Assembly (NCBI GenBank): GCA_009760855.2
Contig: WPIO01000061.1
Span: 2,292,001-2,356,000 of the forward strand
Reading direction: 5' to 3'
Length of the DNA stretch: 64,000 nt
Source: Cristatella mucedo
Lineage: Eukaryota; Bryozoa; Phylactolaemata; Cristatellidae
A model generated the notes under the pieces. The model worked only from the letters and a program-made list of their open reading frames with translations, ran no database searches and was not told the DNA's origin. The position numbers and the translations under genes were made by a program. Below, piece after piece: positions 25,136-38,716 of this stretch (positions are counted from its first letter, which is position 1; each line of letters begins with the position of its first letter).

Positions 25136-26522
25136 CCGGCATTGGGCGACCTCAGTGAGGCCGTGTGTGCTACAGAGGTCCGGAAGTGGGTACTATAGTG
25201 GCGACTGCGAAAATCGAGAATCCTCACGTGCGAAGTGGCAGGCAACCGCGGCGGTGGCCACCGCGCGAACACGATAGTCGCTTGTATCAGATTAGCCGCC
25301 CGGCAGAGCGGCGCGGGAGGAGGACAGCATTGATATGTCGCCGCCGCCGCGCAGTGCTTCGCCGCTCGCGCTCATAATGACTCGGCTCAAGCTGTCGATG
25401 CCGCGCCACCAGCAGCGGACTGCCCCAATAATTACGGCCAGCTGGAATGAGGCTTCCCAAAGCAAACAACGCGCGTTTGCTTAGCCGGAACTCCGAAGTT
25501 GACTTAGATTGGCCATTATGTTTTAGCGCGATTGAGTAAGGGTGGTAGCGCGTCTAGCGGTGGCAGGGGCTGGGCGAGGAGGAAAAGCGATACGAGCGGC
25601 GCTCGGCGTCGGACGCGCCCAGGGGTGACGCTTCCGCAGGGCGTCCGCCGGATGCCGGCCTGCTGTTGACTGCCGTCTTCCCCAGTTCTCTCGCACCGGT
25701 GATGTCGTACAATTTTGAGTGGCTGGACAGAGGGTGGTGCTGGGGGAGGGAAGAGGTGACGCCGTTGCCGCCGCTGTTGGCCACGGGATTCGGCGGAAAC
25801 GGACGCCCGGCTGATTTAGAGCGCATGAGCTACCGGCGGCAGGTCACGGGGTCAGCCCTAGAACGCGACCGTTCCGAAAATGGCGCAACGGTGATCTCGC
25901 GCCTGCGCTAGAGAGCGCGACGGGCAAGGTGCTTCTGCAGCTGCGTCCGCCCACGAGCGTCCCTGACCTAGGACATTCCGAGTCGCTGGAGGAGGTACTC
26001 GAAAAGTGGAAGAGAGGGTCGACATTCAATCGTCGAGGGCAGAAAAGAGCGTGCGCCCATGGCTCGGAAACCCGCGGCAGACCGAAGGCGGCAGCCTCCG
26101 AGCCTTTTCCAGCTGTAAGGGCTGAGGCGGCGGATTTCCGGTCGCCCAGTCTCGTCCGCCCGAGCGGCTTCCTCGGCAGCGTGTGCAGGCCCCGTTAACT
26201 AACCGGACGCTGAGTACGCGACGAGGACGGAAACCCATCGTGCGGGCTTCCGGAGCGTGTTACGAAAGCGCCGGAAGCCCGCAATCGGCAGCTGGCGGGC
26301 TTCCTTACTGGAAAGCGATGCCCTGCGCCGAGCATTTCCTTCGCGCCGATTATTTCAAAGTAGTGCGAGCTGGTGCAAGCGGCGCTACGCTATGCCCACA
26401 TCATTCGCGCTCGCTGTCCTGCTAGCGTTTCCCGGGCTTCCGCAGCAGCTGCCGCCACGTCGCGCAGCGTGGCGGCGCCTAGCCCACGCCGCGCCACGGC
26501 CGAGATTTGAGAGGCGAGAGGA

Positions 26523-26603
<81 letters not shown>
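26523..26603. repeat. (CGG)27 trinucleotide repeat
   Basis: 81 bp of pure GCG/CGG triplets with no interruption, inside the CpG-rich block. The Arg-, Ala- and Gly-runs in the frames crossing it are artefacts. Confidence 0.98.
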
Positions 26604-26605
<2 letters not shown>

Positions 26606-27074
26606 CGGTTCGCTCAATCGAGCGCACCGTTCTCCGCCACCGCTGCAAGAAGAAAGGCGAGCGTGTTTTGCGCCACGGTCCGAGTGAGCGCGCGCGCGCG
26701 AGCGCACCGGGCGCCGCCAATCGATCCTCTCGCGGGGCGAGCGCTCCCCGCAAGCGAGAGCGGCGCTTAGAGAGGCTCGCGCCGTACATCCGGCTAACGA
26801 ATGGGCCGAGCTCAGGAAGCTCGCGCTCGCGTCGGCCGTGTCCGCGCGCGCGGCGCTTAGAGCGGCTCTGCCTCGCGACGTTTGTCCTCTTTTAGCACGC
26901 ATTTCAGTATTTGAAGAGTGAGCCTCGCACGCCGTCGTCTAGCTCGAGAGCCCCGATATATCAATGGGCGAGCAGCTCATTGCTAAACGGATCCCCAGCC
27001 CTACCACTCGTCGCGCCCGGATCGGAAACGATATGACGTCTTGACACTCTCAGTCATCCTCGGACGTAGCGCCG

Positions 27075-27262
27075 TCAGTTACTTGCGTGCTTACCCTGTG
27101 CATGTCAACTCTAACCATGTTAATCTTGTTGTTTATTGAACATGCTACCACTAACCATTCGGCCGTTGTTTCCTTTGCAGCAAATAAAAAGCGCCTAGAA
27201 AGAGATTGAGTTCTCTGCGAGTGCAATATCAAATGTGTTATTATTATTATTATTATTGTTAT
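27075..27262 (+). mobile_element. LINE-A 3' end
   Basis: Plus-strand tail: ACCCTGTGCATGTCAACTCT, then GCAGCAAATAAAAAGCGCCT and AGAGATTGAGTTCTCTGCG. It ends in (TTA)n. 5'-truncated to the 3' UTR. Confidence 0.85.
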
Positions 27263-30200
27263 TGTGATCATTGCTGTGCTCCCAGAGTCTTGAGCTCAAA
27301 ATGGACTGCCATCGCTTCATCTCTTAATTTTACGACATTAAAAATGCAGCTAAACATCTACCTATTCAGCGTCGCATTTTATCCGCCGTATGTAGTTTCC
27401 TTTGTATGCTGGTGTGTTACGAAACTGCGCCCGCTGCGGCCAAGGGAAGTAGTGATATGCTTTTGTGTGAGCTTCGAATTTTTAACATTCGCATGATTGA
27501 GCGTGTGCTACTAGCCAGGGGTCCAAATAACTAGCGGCCGTGTCGCCATGTGTGATTTTGCATGCTTTTGTAAGTTTTACACGCTAGTGCTTTTGCATGT
27601 GCTGTCTAACCCTGATGCACTGCTTGTCCTTAGCTCTTGTTGTTGCCCCTATGTTTACCGTTTGTAAAGTTTCTGAATTATATATCCAGTTTTCTCAGGA
27701 TGCTCTAAACTCAAAATATTGTTATTTTCTTACTATTATTATTGGTAATGACGTCGATTGCCCAGTCTAGAATTGGATAGTGACGCATATAATGGACGCG
27801 GTATTATGACTTTCCACGAGTCGTCGGTGGAGTGAACTCTTTTTAAAATGGCACACTCGGCTGTTGATCGCAGCAACGCCTCCTTCAATAGCACATCGAA
27901 TCAGGCATGCAACCAAAAGAAGCTTCGATAAACGGTTGCCAGAAGAAGTGAGACGGATCACGCAGGACACAATTCGCAGCAGCAAGCGTCCTATAGACGT
28001 CACTCCAGTATCGTGGCGCGTCTCTGGTTCGGCAATGGCCGAAGACCACGACCGCTATTATTTTGCTATTTGCTTCTCGCTCGAACCTTTATTTAGGTGG
28101 ACTTGGCAAGGTGCTGCTGAAGCTCACGACCTCAGAGTCTTTGAAAGCTCAGACTGCTCAAAAATACGCCGATGGTGACAGAATCTGTCAGTGCGATGAT
28201 TTCAGCCTACGCACCACGCTTGAGATGTTGTTGCCTTGGTCTCTGTGGAGTTTCCACTAGGCGGATCGCGCGCACTACGTTAAGTACAAGACGCTCAATT
28301 CTCTTCCTTCTCATCCGGTGCTTTTTAGCTAATATCGTAGGCCGAACTGTCACGCCATTCACAGGTATTTACTCTTTCTAGTGTAATTAGACGGCATCTA
28401 AAATTACTTTTTTTTGCAAACAGCGAACGCAATAGTTACGGTCCTTGCAGACCGCTCAAAATATTATTGTAGGTGGCGCTTCCAAGCACGGCTAGTGATG
28501 CCAAACGTAAAGCGTGAATACGTTCAGGAATGCCATCGGTAGCAGAGGACGCCAGGAACTCGAGCACCCATTTATTTATATAACAAGTCCACATCCATAG
28601 GGCAGAATGGTCTGTTTGACAGGCACAGAAGGCCCCATGCGTCCAGCACGAGCTATAAAAGTGCAACTCACTTACTCGTAGCCCAGAGTACAACCGACCA
28701 ACTTACACTTCAAATGTGGAACTATATTCTCGAAGCTATAGCTATGGAATATCCGGTTTTGATAAGTTACAATTCAAGAACAGCTAATAAGCTCCTTGGC
28801 TGCCTTAATCTTACTATTGTAGAATGCACAAGTTTCATAGCTTTATAAAATGATGCGGAGGCTGTGCGATGAAAGTGAAATCGCAGTGAGCGTTTGATTG
28901 GCGAAGTGCTCATGCAAGATAAGGATAATGGTGTAAATGAGCAGTTATCATTTAAAAAATAATTCAGAGCTCCTCGCCACCAAAATGCAGTAATGTGCTA
29001 CTGTTCCATAGGTGAGCGAATTGTTAAAAGCCTACGACATAGAATGGGACGGTGTAGCAATGTCGCATGGCCGGTCTTATTTTGGTGCGAACTTGATTGC
29101 TATATCTCTAACTGAACAGCCCCGCATATTCCATTTAGCACTAGCGGCCGCTATTCCACCATCGTTCGCTGGCACTCCAGCAATGGCTGCCAATGCAGAT
29201 AGTGCCCGTGGCGTCGCTTCCTGCTCGATCGATACGCGAACCCAATTTGCGGTCAGCTTAGCCTAGGCCGAATTTCTGCGGCTGCGTTTAGGGCAACGTC
29301 CAAAGTCGCCATCTGGAAAGCATCACCAAATCCCCTCTTCAATAACGTACAGTACACCGCAGATGCCGTCGCCATGAGCCGCCAACACTATCTTGAGCCG
29401 AAGTAACCGCACTGGATTCATCGGAAGCAGCCGTGACACGATTTTTCAGTCGATGTTGGCGCGCTGTCGTTACCGACACCTGAGACGCGGGTATCCCAAT
29501 CGCAAACACGAGATGTTGTCCGATTGGCTTGCAGCTGCAGTGCCTTCAAAGAAGCTGCGAAGCTCTCGCGGACAGGCGCTACTGGCGAGCATCAGAGTCG
29601 CGTGCATTTAGCAGCCTCGAATCGTGCGGTCTACGCCAAGTAGACATGTCGCTCCGTTGAAACTGCACTATTTCGGGTTAAAAAAGTGACCTACTGGACG
29701 ATGCAGACCGTAAGCAAAGCCCCTCTACTGATTTTATAGATCTCCCAGCAGCATTTTACACGAATGAATAACAAATCTTGAAGGCACGTCTCGACACGTC
29801 AGGTTCGCGCCCAGACTCACTTTGGCTTTTGAAGGATACAAAGACCAAGAAACTCTAAAAAAAACACTTAAGAAGGCCACCTAATAATTGGGACTCACTG
29901 ATGATGACTTGGAAGTTGAAGAATAAGTCGCGTCAAGTTATTTTAGCATAAGGGAAGTAGTAGAAACGAAAGTCATTAACGCAAGATGTTTCAAGTCAAC
30001 TATCACTCAGGGTCAGGAAATCGCTCTCTATCAAGCACGCGGCCAGCAATCTAAATGGTGACTCAGCTGAGGGTTTCTATATATTCTTCTTCTTATGTAA
30101 GACGGAGCGGATTAGCGACTCAATCCTCTCACTGGCATCCCCGCAGGACTGTGCTCCCCTTCGCGTGGCTCTTCTTTGTCTCTCATTCTTCACGCCGGTG

Positions 30201-30830
30201 TCTGCTGAAATCGTCGCCAATTTCTTCCCCATTGCTAGCAGGACCACCACTAGCCACTGTAAACAATATTGAAAATATGTCCCTTACTACTAATAAGATA
30301 TTCTCTGCTCTGACAGCGGCCATTTCCAGGCCACTCTATAAAGAAAGCCAATAAATAATAAAAAAAATGAAGTGACTTTTTGCACAGGCTCCTTTTTAAC
30401 ATTCTTATCAAAGACATTAACACGAATGGTGACTCAGCGACTACGTGATTACACCGATTCATTAAATCTCGCAAGAAAGTTTTGATCGCGATTCAAGCTT
30501 ACAGGGAAACTGCTCAGCTTAAGGTATACAATTGCTTTCTTGACCATGGTGATCAGGATAAGGCCACTCTGCTGGTATTCATGGATTCATCACCAGAATT
30601 TTACACCATGGACCAGCAGATCCACAGGGATCGTCTCTGCCTCAAGCTTGGTTATTATTTGCACAGTAAGCAGGGTTAGGTCCTAATTCCTTTAGAAATG
30701 TCAGAGTGCAGATGTAAGCTGTTGTCGGTCATCAAGCGAGCCCTTAAAAATTTGGGTTAGATCGGGGTTCGGCAGAACTAAAGGTTTTGTCTCTGAGATC
30801 TTTTAGAGTAAGAACGGAACATATTAGCAA
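27263..30830. other. Intergenic stretch without recognised genes
   Basis: Mixed-composition sequence with short unassigned frames on both strands (for example 104 codons at 27,864-28,178 plus). None shows a domain or supported exon boundaries. No repeat family from this window recurs here. Confidence 0.5.
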
Positions 30831-30834
30831 GTGA

Positions 30835-31150
30835 ACTATAATTAAAGTAATGACACCGTGCAGATTACCATCATGCATACGCTCATAAAAGGAAAATCCG
30901 CGCTGACAAAATGACATAAAGCTGTGAGGAGCAGGAGAGTTTTCAGCTTCGTTTTAGATACTTTCAAGTGAAGGGACTTTGTGACGTTAGTCGTAGGTCA
31001 GCTCCGGGCTGAGTGCATAACAGCTGAAGGCTCTTCTCCAAAAGACTTAAGGCTTGTTAGAAGCTATGATCTCAACCAGCTGGGGGTGCGCTGTGAAATC
31101 TGATTAGGTAGAAACTCGGATAGTTTGGCAAACTCTTGAAGTCGTTTTGT
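30835..31150 (-). mobile_element. LINE-A-related 3' fragment
   Basis: The word order matches the minus-strand LINE-A 3' region: TTTTCAGCTTCGTTTTAGAT, GGGACTTTGTGACGTTAGTC, then CTGAAGGCTCTTCTCCAAAAG. The match is loose, so this is probably an older or separate subfamily. The proximal ATT tail is missing. Confidence 0.5.
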
Positions 31151-31504
31151 AGTTTTGCGAGGAGCTAGTGCAATTCATCGGGAAGTGGTGCAACGTGACA
31201 GTTCGATGTTCCCAAGAGACATGCCCAACTGCACGTTGTTACCAATGGCACTTTTCCTCGAAGCGAAGCCTCGAGAGGACTCAATCGTCGCTGAGTATCC
31301 TTTGGCAGTAGACAGGCCACTTGGGTTTTTACCAAATCCGACAAGATCGGCGGTAGGAAAAGTTTCCAGAGCGCTAACCACGGAAACAATTACTCATGCT
31401 CGTTACCAGTTGCAGGCGTCGTGCTCGTCGAGACCTCATCTGAGCGACCGCTTTATTGACTCAGCTCGTTAAAGCTAAGCGAGGCCTCCGTGCACAGAGC
31501 ACCT

Positions 31505-31776
<272 letters not shown>

Positions 31777-32273
31777 ATTAGCTCGCTATAGAGCTTTGTT
31801 TGCGTCGGAATTAGGTGGTGATGCCAGCACTAAGCGAGCCCGTTTCAGACAAAGCCGACCTGGCAGCACTGAGCTGCTGCCACGCGGTAGCCCCAACGGC
31901 GCAGTTGGCAGCGCAAGTCGGGTGCCGCCAACCCCCCCTATAGAAAATTAGTCATTAGCGCTTAACTAGGTCGAAGTAAAACGTGCTTCTGTGCAGTCAG
32001 AGCAGCAGAATGCAGTTTGAATCGAAGCGCTCGCCGTACCTAATCAATCGCGAACGTCGAGCGCTCGGAGCATGATAGCGTGACTAGGCTTTTCAGCGTC
32101 TCCTTTGAGGCGTTCTTCAATGCGAGCCAAGCAGTTGAATTCTCACGAGCCGACCAAGCTCCAAGCCTAAGGCCCAGCAACGGTGAGCAAAAGAAAGAAC
32201 AGCGACAAGAAGATGGAACTGGAGAGGTAAGCAGACAGAGAAAAACAGCAAGGAAAGGGAACAACGAGTGCAT

Positions 32274-32292
32274 GAGAGGGAAGAGACATAGT

Positions 32293-32391
<99 letters not shown>

Positions 32392-32560
32392 AAGGATTAG
32401 GGAGAAGGGAAAAGGAAGATGAAAGAAGAAAGAGGATAGCTATAGAAGGGGAGAAAGATAAGAGAGGATGTAAGAGTGGGAAAGGGAAAGAGAAAAAGAA
32501 AAAGCAAAGGAAAGAAAGAGAGAGAGAGAGAGAGAGAAATAGAGATAGGCAGAGAGTGAC
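32274..32560. repeat. Purine-rich tract with (GA)n core
   Basis: A (GA)n core lies at about 32,300-32,388. It continues as GGAAGGATTAGGGAGAAGGG and other nearly all-purine sequence, ending in another GA run at about 32,515-32,536. Confidence 0.9.
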
Positions 32561-32710
32561 CAATCGTTAGAAAGACAAGTAAAGAACCAGTTATCGCTCG
32601 ATAAAGCTTGAGGTCGAGTCATGCCGGACCTATGGCATGGTACAATAACTTACGCAAGGAACCAGTCTACTATGGTGCCAATCTAGAGGTTATCAGGTAT
32701 ATAATTAATT

Positions 32711-32731
32711 TATATATATATATATATATAT
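32711..32731. repeat. (AT)n microsatellite
   Basis: Ten TA units in AT-rich sequence. Confidence 0.9.
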
Positions 32732-32904
32732 CTCATATCACTTAAGAAAAATTGTGGATAAATAAAAAACCTCTGCTCATGTACCAATTATTTATTGATG
32801 AGCATGAGACGGGAGATATAAGTTACTGTCTGACCGCCGACTCACTGCCTCAGTGAAGGATATATGGTAGTATGTGCGCTGACCCAGTTATACTTATTAT
32901 TTAA

Positions 32905-33062
32905 AAAACACCAGCTGATTTAACAGCCTCTTTTTGTATAGTGACCAAAGAGCCTTTACGGCTATCACCACCGCTTGCAGTGGCGATAAAGGATCAACCA
33001 CTACAGGATTCGAACCCACAACATCGAGACCGAGGTCGTGAAAAGTAACCACCTTACCTTGT
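32905..33062 (-). mobile_element. SINE-B copy
   Basis: Minus-strand copy. The plus strand reads AGCTGATTTAACAGCCTCTT, ACGGCTATCACCACCGCTTG, then the reversed B box GGATTCGAACCC and GAAAAGTAACCACCTTACC. Good preservation. Confidence 0.88.
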
Positions 33063-33984
33063 TTGCAATTTAAACCACCAGGTTGTAGAAGCAAGCGAAA
33101 CAAGATTCAGCTGCAAAAACTTATGAAACAATGTCTCCATTTCGGACATATATCCAGGATATTGCCTGATTTTCTCAAGCTAAACTTAGATACGGGTATT
33201 AACGAATTCACACTCATATGACTCTCTATGCTTGCATCATGATTAAGAGATTTTGCTCTCGTGATTGCTGATGCTGTAGTGTAATAATCATTACTGGCTC
33301 AGAATTTAGGCGTTCTCGTTTCTATATTTTTCCAGTGTGTTACGAATTTCCCTAAGAATATCGCTTTTACAGCTAGTCATCGCGTTGATTCCCGCCTAGA
33401 AGGGACTGTTTACCATGAGGAGCTTGAGACTATTTGAGGGCCGCTGGGAACACCTGTAACTGACCTTTATAATGTGGTATTGAAGCATTGGTATACAGCT
33501 TGCATGCAATAGATTTCAAATATTGTTATCGACTTTGCTAATGGGATTTCCGTATGTTAGATAGGCCGTATGCCAGCCGATAATCTAGTAAAATTCACTG
33601 AGTCTGTGAGTGTACTCAATTTTCCTGTCCGAAAAGGAGTGCAGCCGCTCTGGAAGAAAGTCTCAACCCAAACGCAGTGAAAAGTAGCCGGTGGAGCTAA
33701 CACATCCAAGTACTCAGCATAGCTTAGGTGTCGAAGGTACAGCTTTGATGCGCCGTGAAGTTGTGCCTATCGTTTTGGATCACGAAAGTCCATGGCTAAA
33801 TAATAAGTCCAAGTCCTCAGCGCATAGCTGAGTAGCGTATAGCTGTGTATTCAGCAGCGAAAGATGACCAAATCTGACCAATGCCAAGCGCAGAGGACAA
33901 ATCCACTGGCTATTCTTTTATACGGCCTATTACATGGTTTAAGCAATGAACGATGCCAAATCGAGTTCCTAAGTTTGTCCTTTG

Positions 33985-34155
33985 TGTGCTTACACGTGGT
34001 GACGCTGTACATGCTGCCACTAATCAGGTTTGCACGTTGACCCTGTGCATGTCACTTCTCATCATGTTCTGCTTGTTGACATATCGAGCATGCTACCACT
34101 AACCAATCGATCATGCTTCCTTTACAGCATATGTAAAGTGCCTATATTATTATTT
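33985..34155 (+). mobile_element. LINE-A 3' end
   Basis: Plus-strand tail beginning TTTGTGTGCTTACACGTGGT, through GACCCTGTGCATGTCACTTC and TACAGCATATGTAAAGTGCC. The terminal hairpin is lost and the tail is reduced to ATTATTATT. Confidence 0.8.
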
Positions 34156-35114
34156 AGCCCGCTTCAAAACTGAATGGAGTGATGAAGCAATAAAACAAGG
34201 ATAAGGCGGCAGCTGTCCATAATTGTAGATAATAAAATTCAAGGGCATTTGATAATACGTATAGCTAAACTTATCCAACTGAAGTCGGAAATGAACTTTG
34301 GCAATGATGTAAAAGCAGAGATGAGCTTAATTTTAACTTTTAATGTTGTCTCGTCAAGTATTGGCTGAGTTATGTAATTTACAAGTCACAAAGGTACGCT
34401 GTAAATGAAGCTGTTTAAAAGTCACAACCATATACCTCAATAATCTGCAAACATGTACCTCAATGCACGAAGGTTCACAAAGTTGGGGCAAAATTCGTAG
34501 ATAATTTAGAGACAGGCAAACTTTGTATTTCTTGATGTATTGCTTCTGGATTACTTCCGGGTTAGGAACGGTTTGCCTAACAATCTTTTGACACTTCCCT
34601 TTAATGTGGAAATAGTCGTATCTTTGGATCCCACGTCTAAGATGTTTGTCTTTTAAAAGAATACCCAAAAAAAACTTACTCAATTATTACATCAATCGTC
34701 TCACTATTTTGTCGTCATTTACACTTGAGGCATATCGCTTGCTTCGTAGTGCTTCATTTCAAAGGTGCGGCTTCTATAATGCGAAGTGAATGAGGAAGAT
34801 GAATCAGACGTATCTGCCAGCTATCAGGCAGGCTATAGCATACTAGACTCTGTCTCATTCAATCAGCATTTGCATCCGTACAGTGGTGTTTTGTGAAATG
34901 GTGAAATGGTGTTACACACCGTGTTTTATGCTCAAACGACGATTACCGTAAGGAGCCTGATTCGGTTCTGCGACAGTGGCCTAATCTGACTTACACGAAG
35001 ACTGCTACCGCTCTCTAGAACGATTTCACTGAATTTCACAGCTTACTTTTTGCAGGGCACTACATGCATGAAATTTCGTAAGAATTATTGATCATGCTTG
35101 TAGTAATAAGCACA
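34156..35114. other. Intergenic, nothing recognised
   Basis: AT-rich sequence. A 109-codon minus-strand frame (34,354-34,683) has no recognisable domain and no supporting context. Confidence 0.5.
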
Positions 35115-35800
35115 ATCGTAATAATAGTAGTTCATCTGCATAGCGCGGTAAGAGAAATGATTCTCTGTCCAGGCACCTTACAAGTTTGCAAAAGAATCAC
35201 CACCCTAGAGTTAATGACGTGAAATGTATCAATCATGGAAAGGCCAACAACTATCATGCTTCGGCTAGAATGCGAAAGCAGACATGATATTATGATAGTA
35301 TGACCTATTTTTATATCTTACACAAAGTTATGCATAGGTACGCACGCAAAGCACTCTGGAACGAGAAAGATAAGTTCACTGGGGCGAAGGGAAAGCTAAG
35401 CGGAGCAAATGCGTCTTTAGCTTAAACTTAAAAGATGCAAGATCACCGCAGGTTAAGATCGTATCGGCAAGCGAGTTTCCGACTTTCAGTGTCCACTAAC
35501 AGTAGGCTCGATCACCAACAAACTTTCATTTAGTGCAAAGGAAAGCTGGGTGACTAGCTGCTGGGGAGCGTATCTTGCTAGAGGACGTAACTGGAGGCGA
35601 AAGGAGATCGGATGGGTAGGCTGGTGTTAGCGAGTGAAATGACTGGTAAACAACGCAGACAGAACGGCGTGATGTGGAAGCCACACTGTTAACGACAGGC
35701 CACTTCAGCCGCATTGTTTTTGCACCAGTCGCAGACGATTATGGGCACAGGCGGGAAGTCCTGAATAATAGAAATTGCAGCAATCCAAAGGCGATATAAA
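35115..35800 (-). mobile_element. LINE-related remnant
   Basis: A reversed tail-like segment (AATAATAGTAG, then GATTCTCTGTCCAGGCACCT) is followed by an RT C-terminal remnant at 35,526-35,714 whose minus-strand product includes YQSFHSLTPAYPSDLL. The layout matches LINE-A but similarity is low. Confidence 0.55.
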
Positions 35801-36784
35801 AAACGCGGGAACTAGTTCACCTTTCCTATTCCTACCTAAGCGGGGCCTGATTATTGGCTTTAGTAAAAAGTTGGCGGATTAATCTTTCCACTTTCGAGTG
35901 ACACTCGATTTACTGATGAACATGAGGTTAATCTAACCATTGATAAGCTTTAGGAACTTCACTAGCCATCACAACGCAAAGCGTTTCTTTGCAGGCAGTA
36001 TGGGAGTTTAGTGAGTCGGATGAGGAGAAATGCCTGGCATTGTCGTAGGGCAGGCAGAGAACTAGGTGCCGTCGGCGTAAAAATGAATGCAAAGATTATG
36101 CTTGATGATTAAATCGGCCAAAGCGGGTATAAATAGTGAGAATGCAAGCGAGTATCAGCCTAAAGCCAGCAAGATACAGCAAACGTGAAGGCACTCGTGG
36201 ACGCCGCTTTAGTACGACATCGCGCATCTAGCATGCAAAGGTGTGCACGAAAACCGCACTGGAACAAAAATGTACTACCGTATTTCCCCGAAAATAAGAT
36301 TGGACCTGACATCATTAAATTTGGACCTAACCCAGCTTAGCCTGTGCCAGTGATGGCTGGGTTTGTGGAGCTTCGCGGATCTGGTGATTCGCGTGTTTGA
36401 CTCATCTTTATGGTAGCGTATGTAGCGCTAATATGTGCAACGATGCTGAGCAGGCAGCCGGAGCTGTTGAGCACCGCTAAAGATCCTAGGGGTGTGGGGT
36501 AAGAATTTTACTTCTGTCATAATATTTTTAAAAGCCATGTGGATCTGATCTTAGCGCCGCCCAAAAAAAGCCAGTCACATAAGTCTTAGTCCTACAACTT
36601 AGGCTGCAACAGTGCACGCGGTACAGTTTGCCAATGCAGACAGTCGCATAAATGCGAGCACGACGCTGCGTAGTATTTCTCTGTCAAGCCATCCCCCCTA
36701 GCTAGGAATACTCCGAAGCCAGACCTAATCTTATCAATTGCTTACAGAGAGTGCCTATTCGCTTACACATATGAGATTTAGTAA

Positions 36785-36930
36785 TAAAAATATAATTAAT
36801 TTGTATAGAGCCCTAAGAGAACTTAACCTCTATTCAGGCGCTTCACTTATGCCACTGGGCTCGAGCTCATGACCTCGGTCAGGCCTTGGTCAAGACGAGC
36901 ACCTTAACTACTTGGTCAAACCAGGGTTGA
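36785..36930 (-). mobile_element. SINE-A copy
   Basis: On the plus strand it reads AATTTGTATAGAGCCCTAAG, TTAACCTCTATTCAGGCGCT, then GGGCTCGAGCTCATGACCTC and CTTAACTACTTGGTCAAACC, the reversed tRNA-like head. Confidence 0.85.
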
Positions 36931-38716
36931 ACATCCAAGTTTATCCTCGTTGGCTGTTTGACCGTTCCCCAATGTCTGCTGTTAATTAGCACAGAAAGTG
37001 GGTCAATATTCACCTTTTCTCAAGGAGCGCGTGCCAGGACTTACACTCGCCGCATCGCCAGCGTCGCAGTGCTGCCAGCGACTTAGCTGTAAGGTGTGAC
37101 CCGCGCTATAACCACTCCGACAGTACAAAGTATCGTCTGAAAGTTTAACTTCGCGACCTTAGTTGTGCAATTTTTTTCCGAACTTGGCGCTTGCATTATT
37201 TTTGCAAATATTTTTGCATTCGTTTGTACAGGAAGTTTTCCACGATGTGATTTTACTTTGATTGCGTAGCCGTCTGGACTTTTGCACCTTTCCCCCGCTA
37301 AATGTCCTCAGCGGCGAAGCAGTGCGATTTTCCGTGGACCGGATGCATGATCGGCATATACGTCTGTATTCTTGAAACGCGTAAGCGTTGAAGCGCGAAA
37401 CTCTGCGCCGCGATTGCTATTACAGTCGCAACAAAGCTACGTGCTAAAGTAAGCCTGCAAACCGCATTGACGGCAAAGGTGACCCGGAACGAAGCACTTT
37501 CGGACATTCACACGTGTGCTCGCGTGCTTGTTCGCGTGCCGCGTTCGCGGACGTACGTGCTATATGGTATTGCCACGCTAGCGGGTAGCGCGGCGGTCCA
37601 GCCGATGCTGGCATCTCGTCGTAGCTCGGCGCGCACCGACGATGCCGCTCCTTCGATGGCCCAAGCTAGGACTGCTTGACGGTGGCAGGAGGCGTTTCAA
37701 TTGCGTCCGTAGCCGTACTCAATGACTCGCTCCTCGTTTTTCTAATCCACTATCCTGCGCTGTCGGCCACAAACTCAAAAGCCTAGTCGATTGAGCGATG
37801 GTACTCTGAAGTATCCAGCGAGTCTGCACGCCGCTCTCAAGTACGAGTTCGGCATAGCTCGATGTCTGCAAGACGCGCATCGACGGCGGAAGCTACGATA
37901 CCCTCTCGCGGCCCGCTGGAAGTCTCGCACAGCGGAGAGCTCAGCTGTGAGACTGGTTTACTTCGCCTAACAACCACCTATGGCGAATGGGAAATTTACT
38001 CGACTGCTGCATTAGTTGCACTGCGATAAGATTTCGGCAGCCCGCACCCTCGGGCTGGGTTAAGCGCGGCGCAGGTGCCTGAACGCGAGGCACTGAGTGA
38101 ATTGGCGCGCGCGGCGGCCGGCCCTGCGGCGACGGCCGGCATGAATGGGCCATCCGCTGCGGGGGCCTGGCGAACAAGCGAGCGGGCAGCGGGCAAAAAA
38201 TCGATGTTCGCCCGGGCGTGGCGCAGGAACAGGTGGGGACGTTAACCGCCGCGCACAGTCGTAGCTGCAGCGGCAGTGACGGCGGCGGGTAATTTACTCG
38301 CGGCGCTGCTGGGGAGGCGCTGCGCACAAGCCGCGGCCGCCTGCAGCTCCGCCTCGGGCAGGTAGTCTAACCGCGCGCTCCATCTCGCCGCTCGTGTCCT
38401 CGCGCACGCGTGGAGTGGCCGCCGACGCGCGCAGCGAGGGCCGTCGTCGGCATCGACCGGCGCCTGTTTACAGGCGCTCTCGCGCTTCGAGCGACGGCGC
38501 ACTTTGCATCGCGGCGCGAAAGAGCCGCCGCACGCCTGCACCGCTCGGACAGCTCGTCGCGCTCATCCCTGGCGAGAGAGAGGGAGAGCGCAAAGTCTGC
38601 GCCGCGAAGTCTGCACATTGGCCGGACGAGGCGCGGCGGCCGCCTCGCCCGCGCTCGGACGTCGCCACCTGCGCCTACGCCACCGCCCGAGATCGAGCGA
38701 AAGAGACCGTCCGGCG

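Larger units (their letters stand above)
24240..27045. promoter_or_regulatory. CpG-rich block, possible promoter region
   Basis: Strongly GC- and CpG-rich compared with its flanks. It contains words resembling housekeeping-promoter sites: CGCGCCTGCGCTAG near 25,896 (NRF1-like), AAAATGGCG near 25,876 (YY1-like), GCCAATCG near 26,718 (CCAAT) and ATGACGTC near 27,033 (CRE-like). It also holds a CGG tract. Long frames here are products of the CGG repeat and GC bias, with no recognisable protein. The promoter reading is inference; transcription and direction are unknown. Confidence 0.45.

Noticed and set aside
26257-26902. Long frames on both strands at 26.3-26.9 kb
   Set aside because: They are created by the CGG tract (poly-Arg, poly-Ala, poly-Gly) and GC bias. 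No conserved segment outside the repeat.
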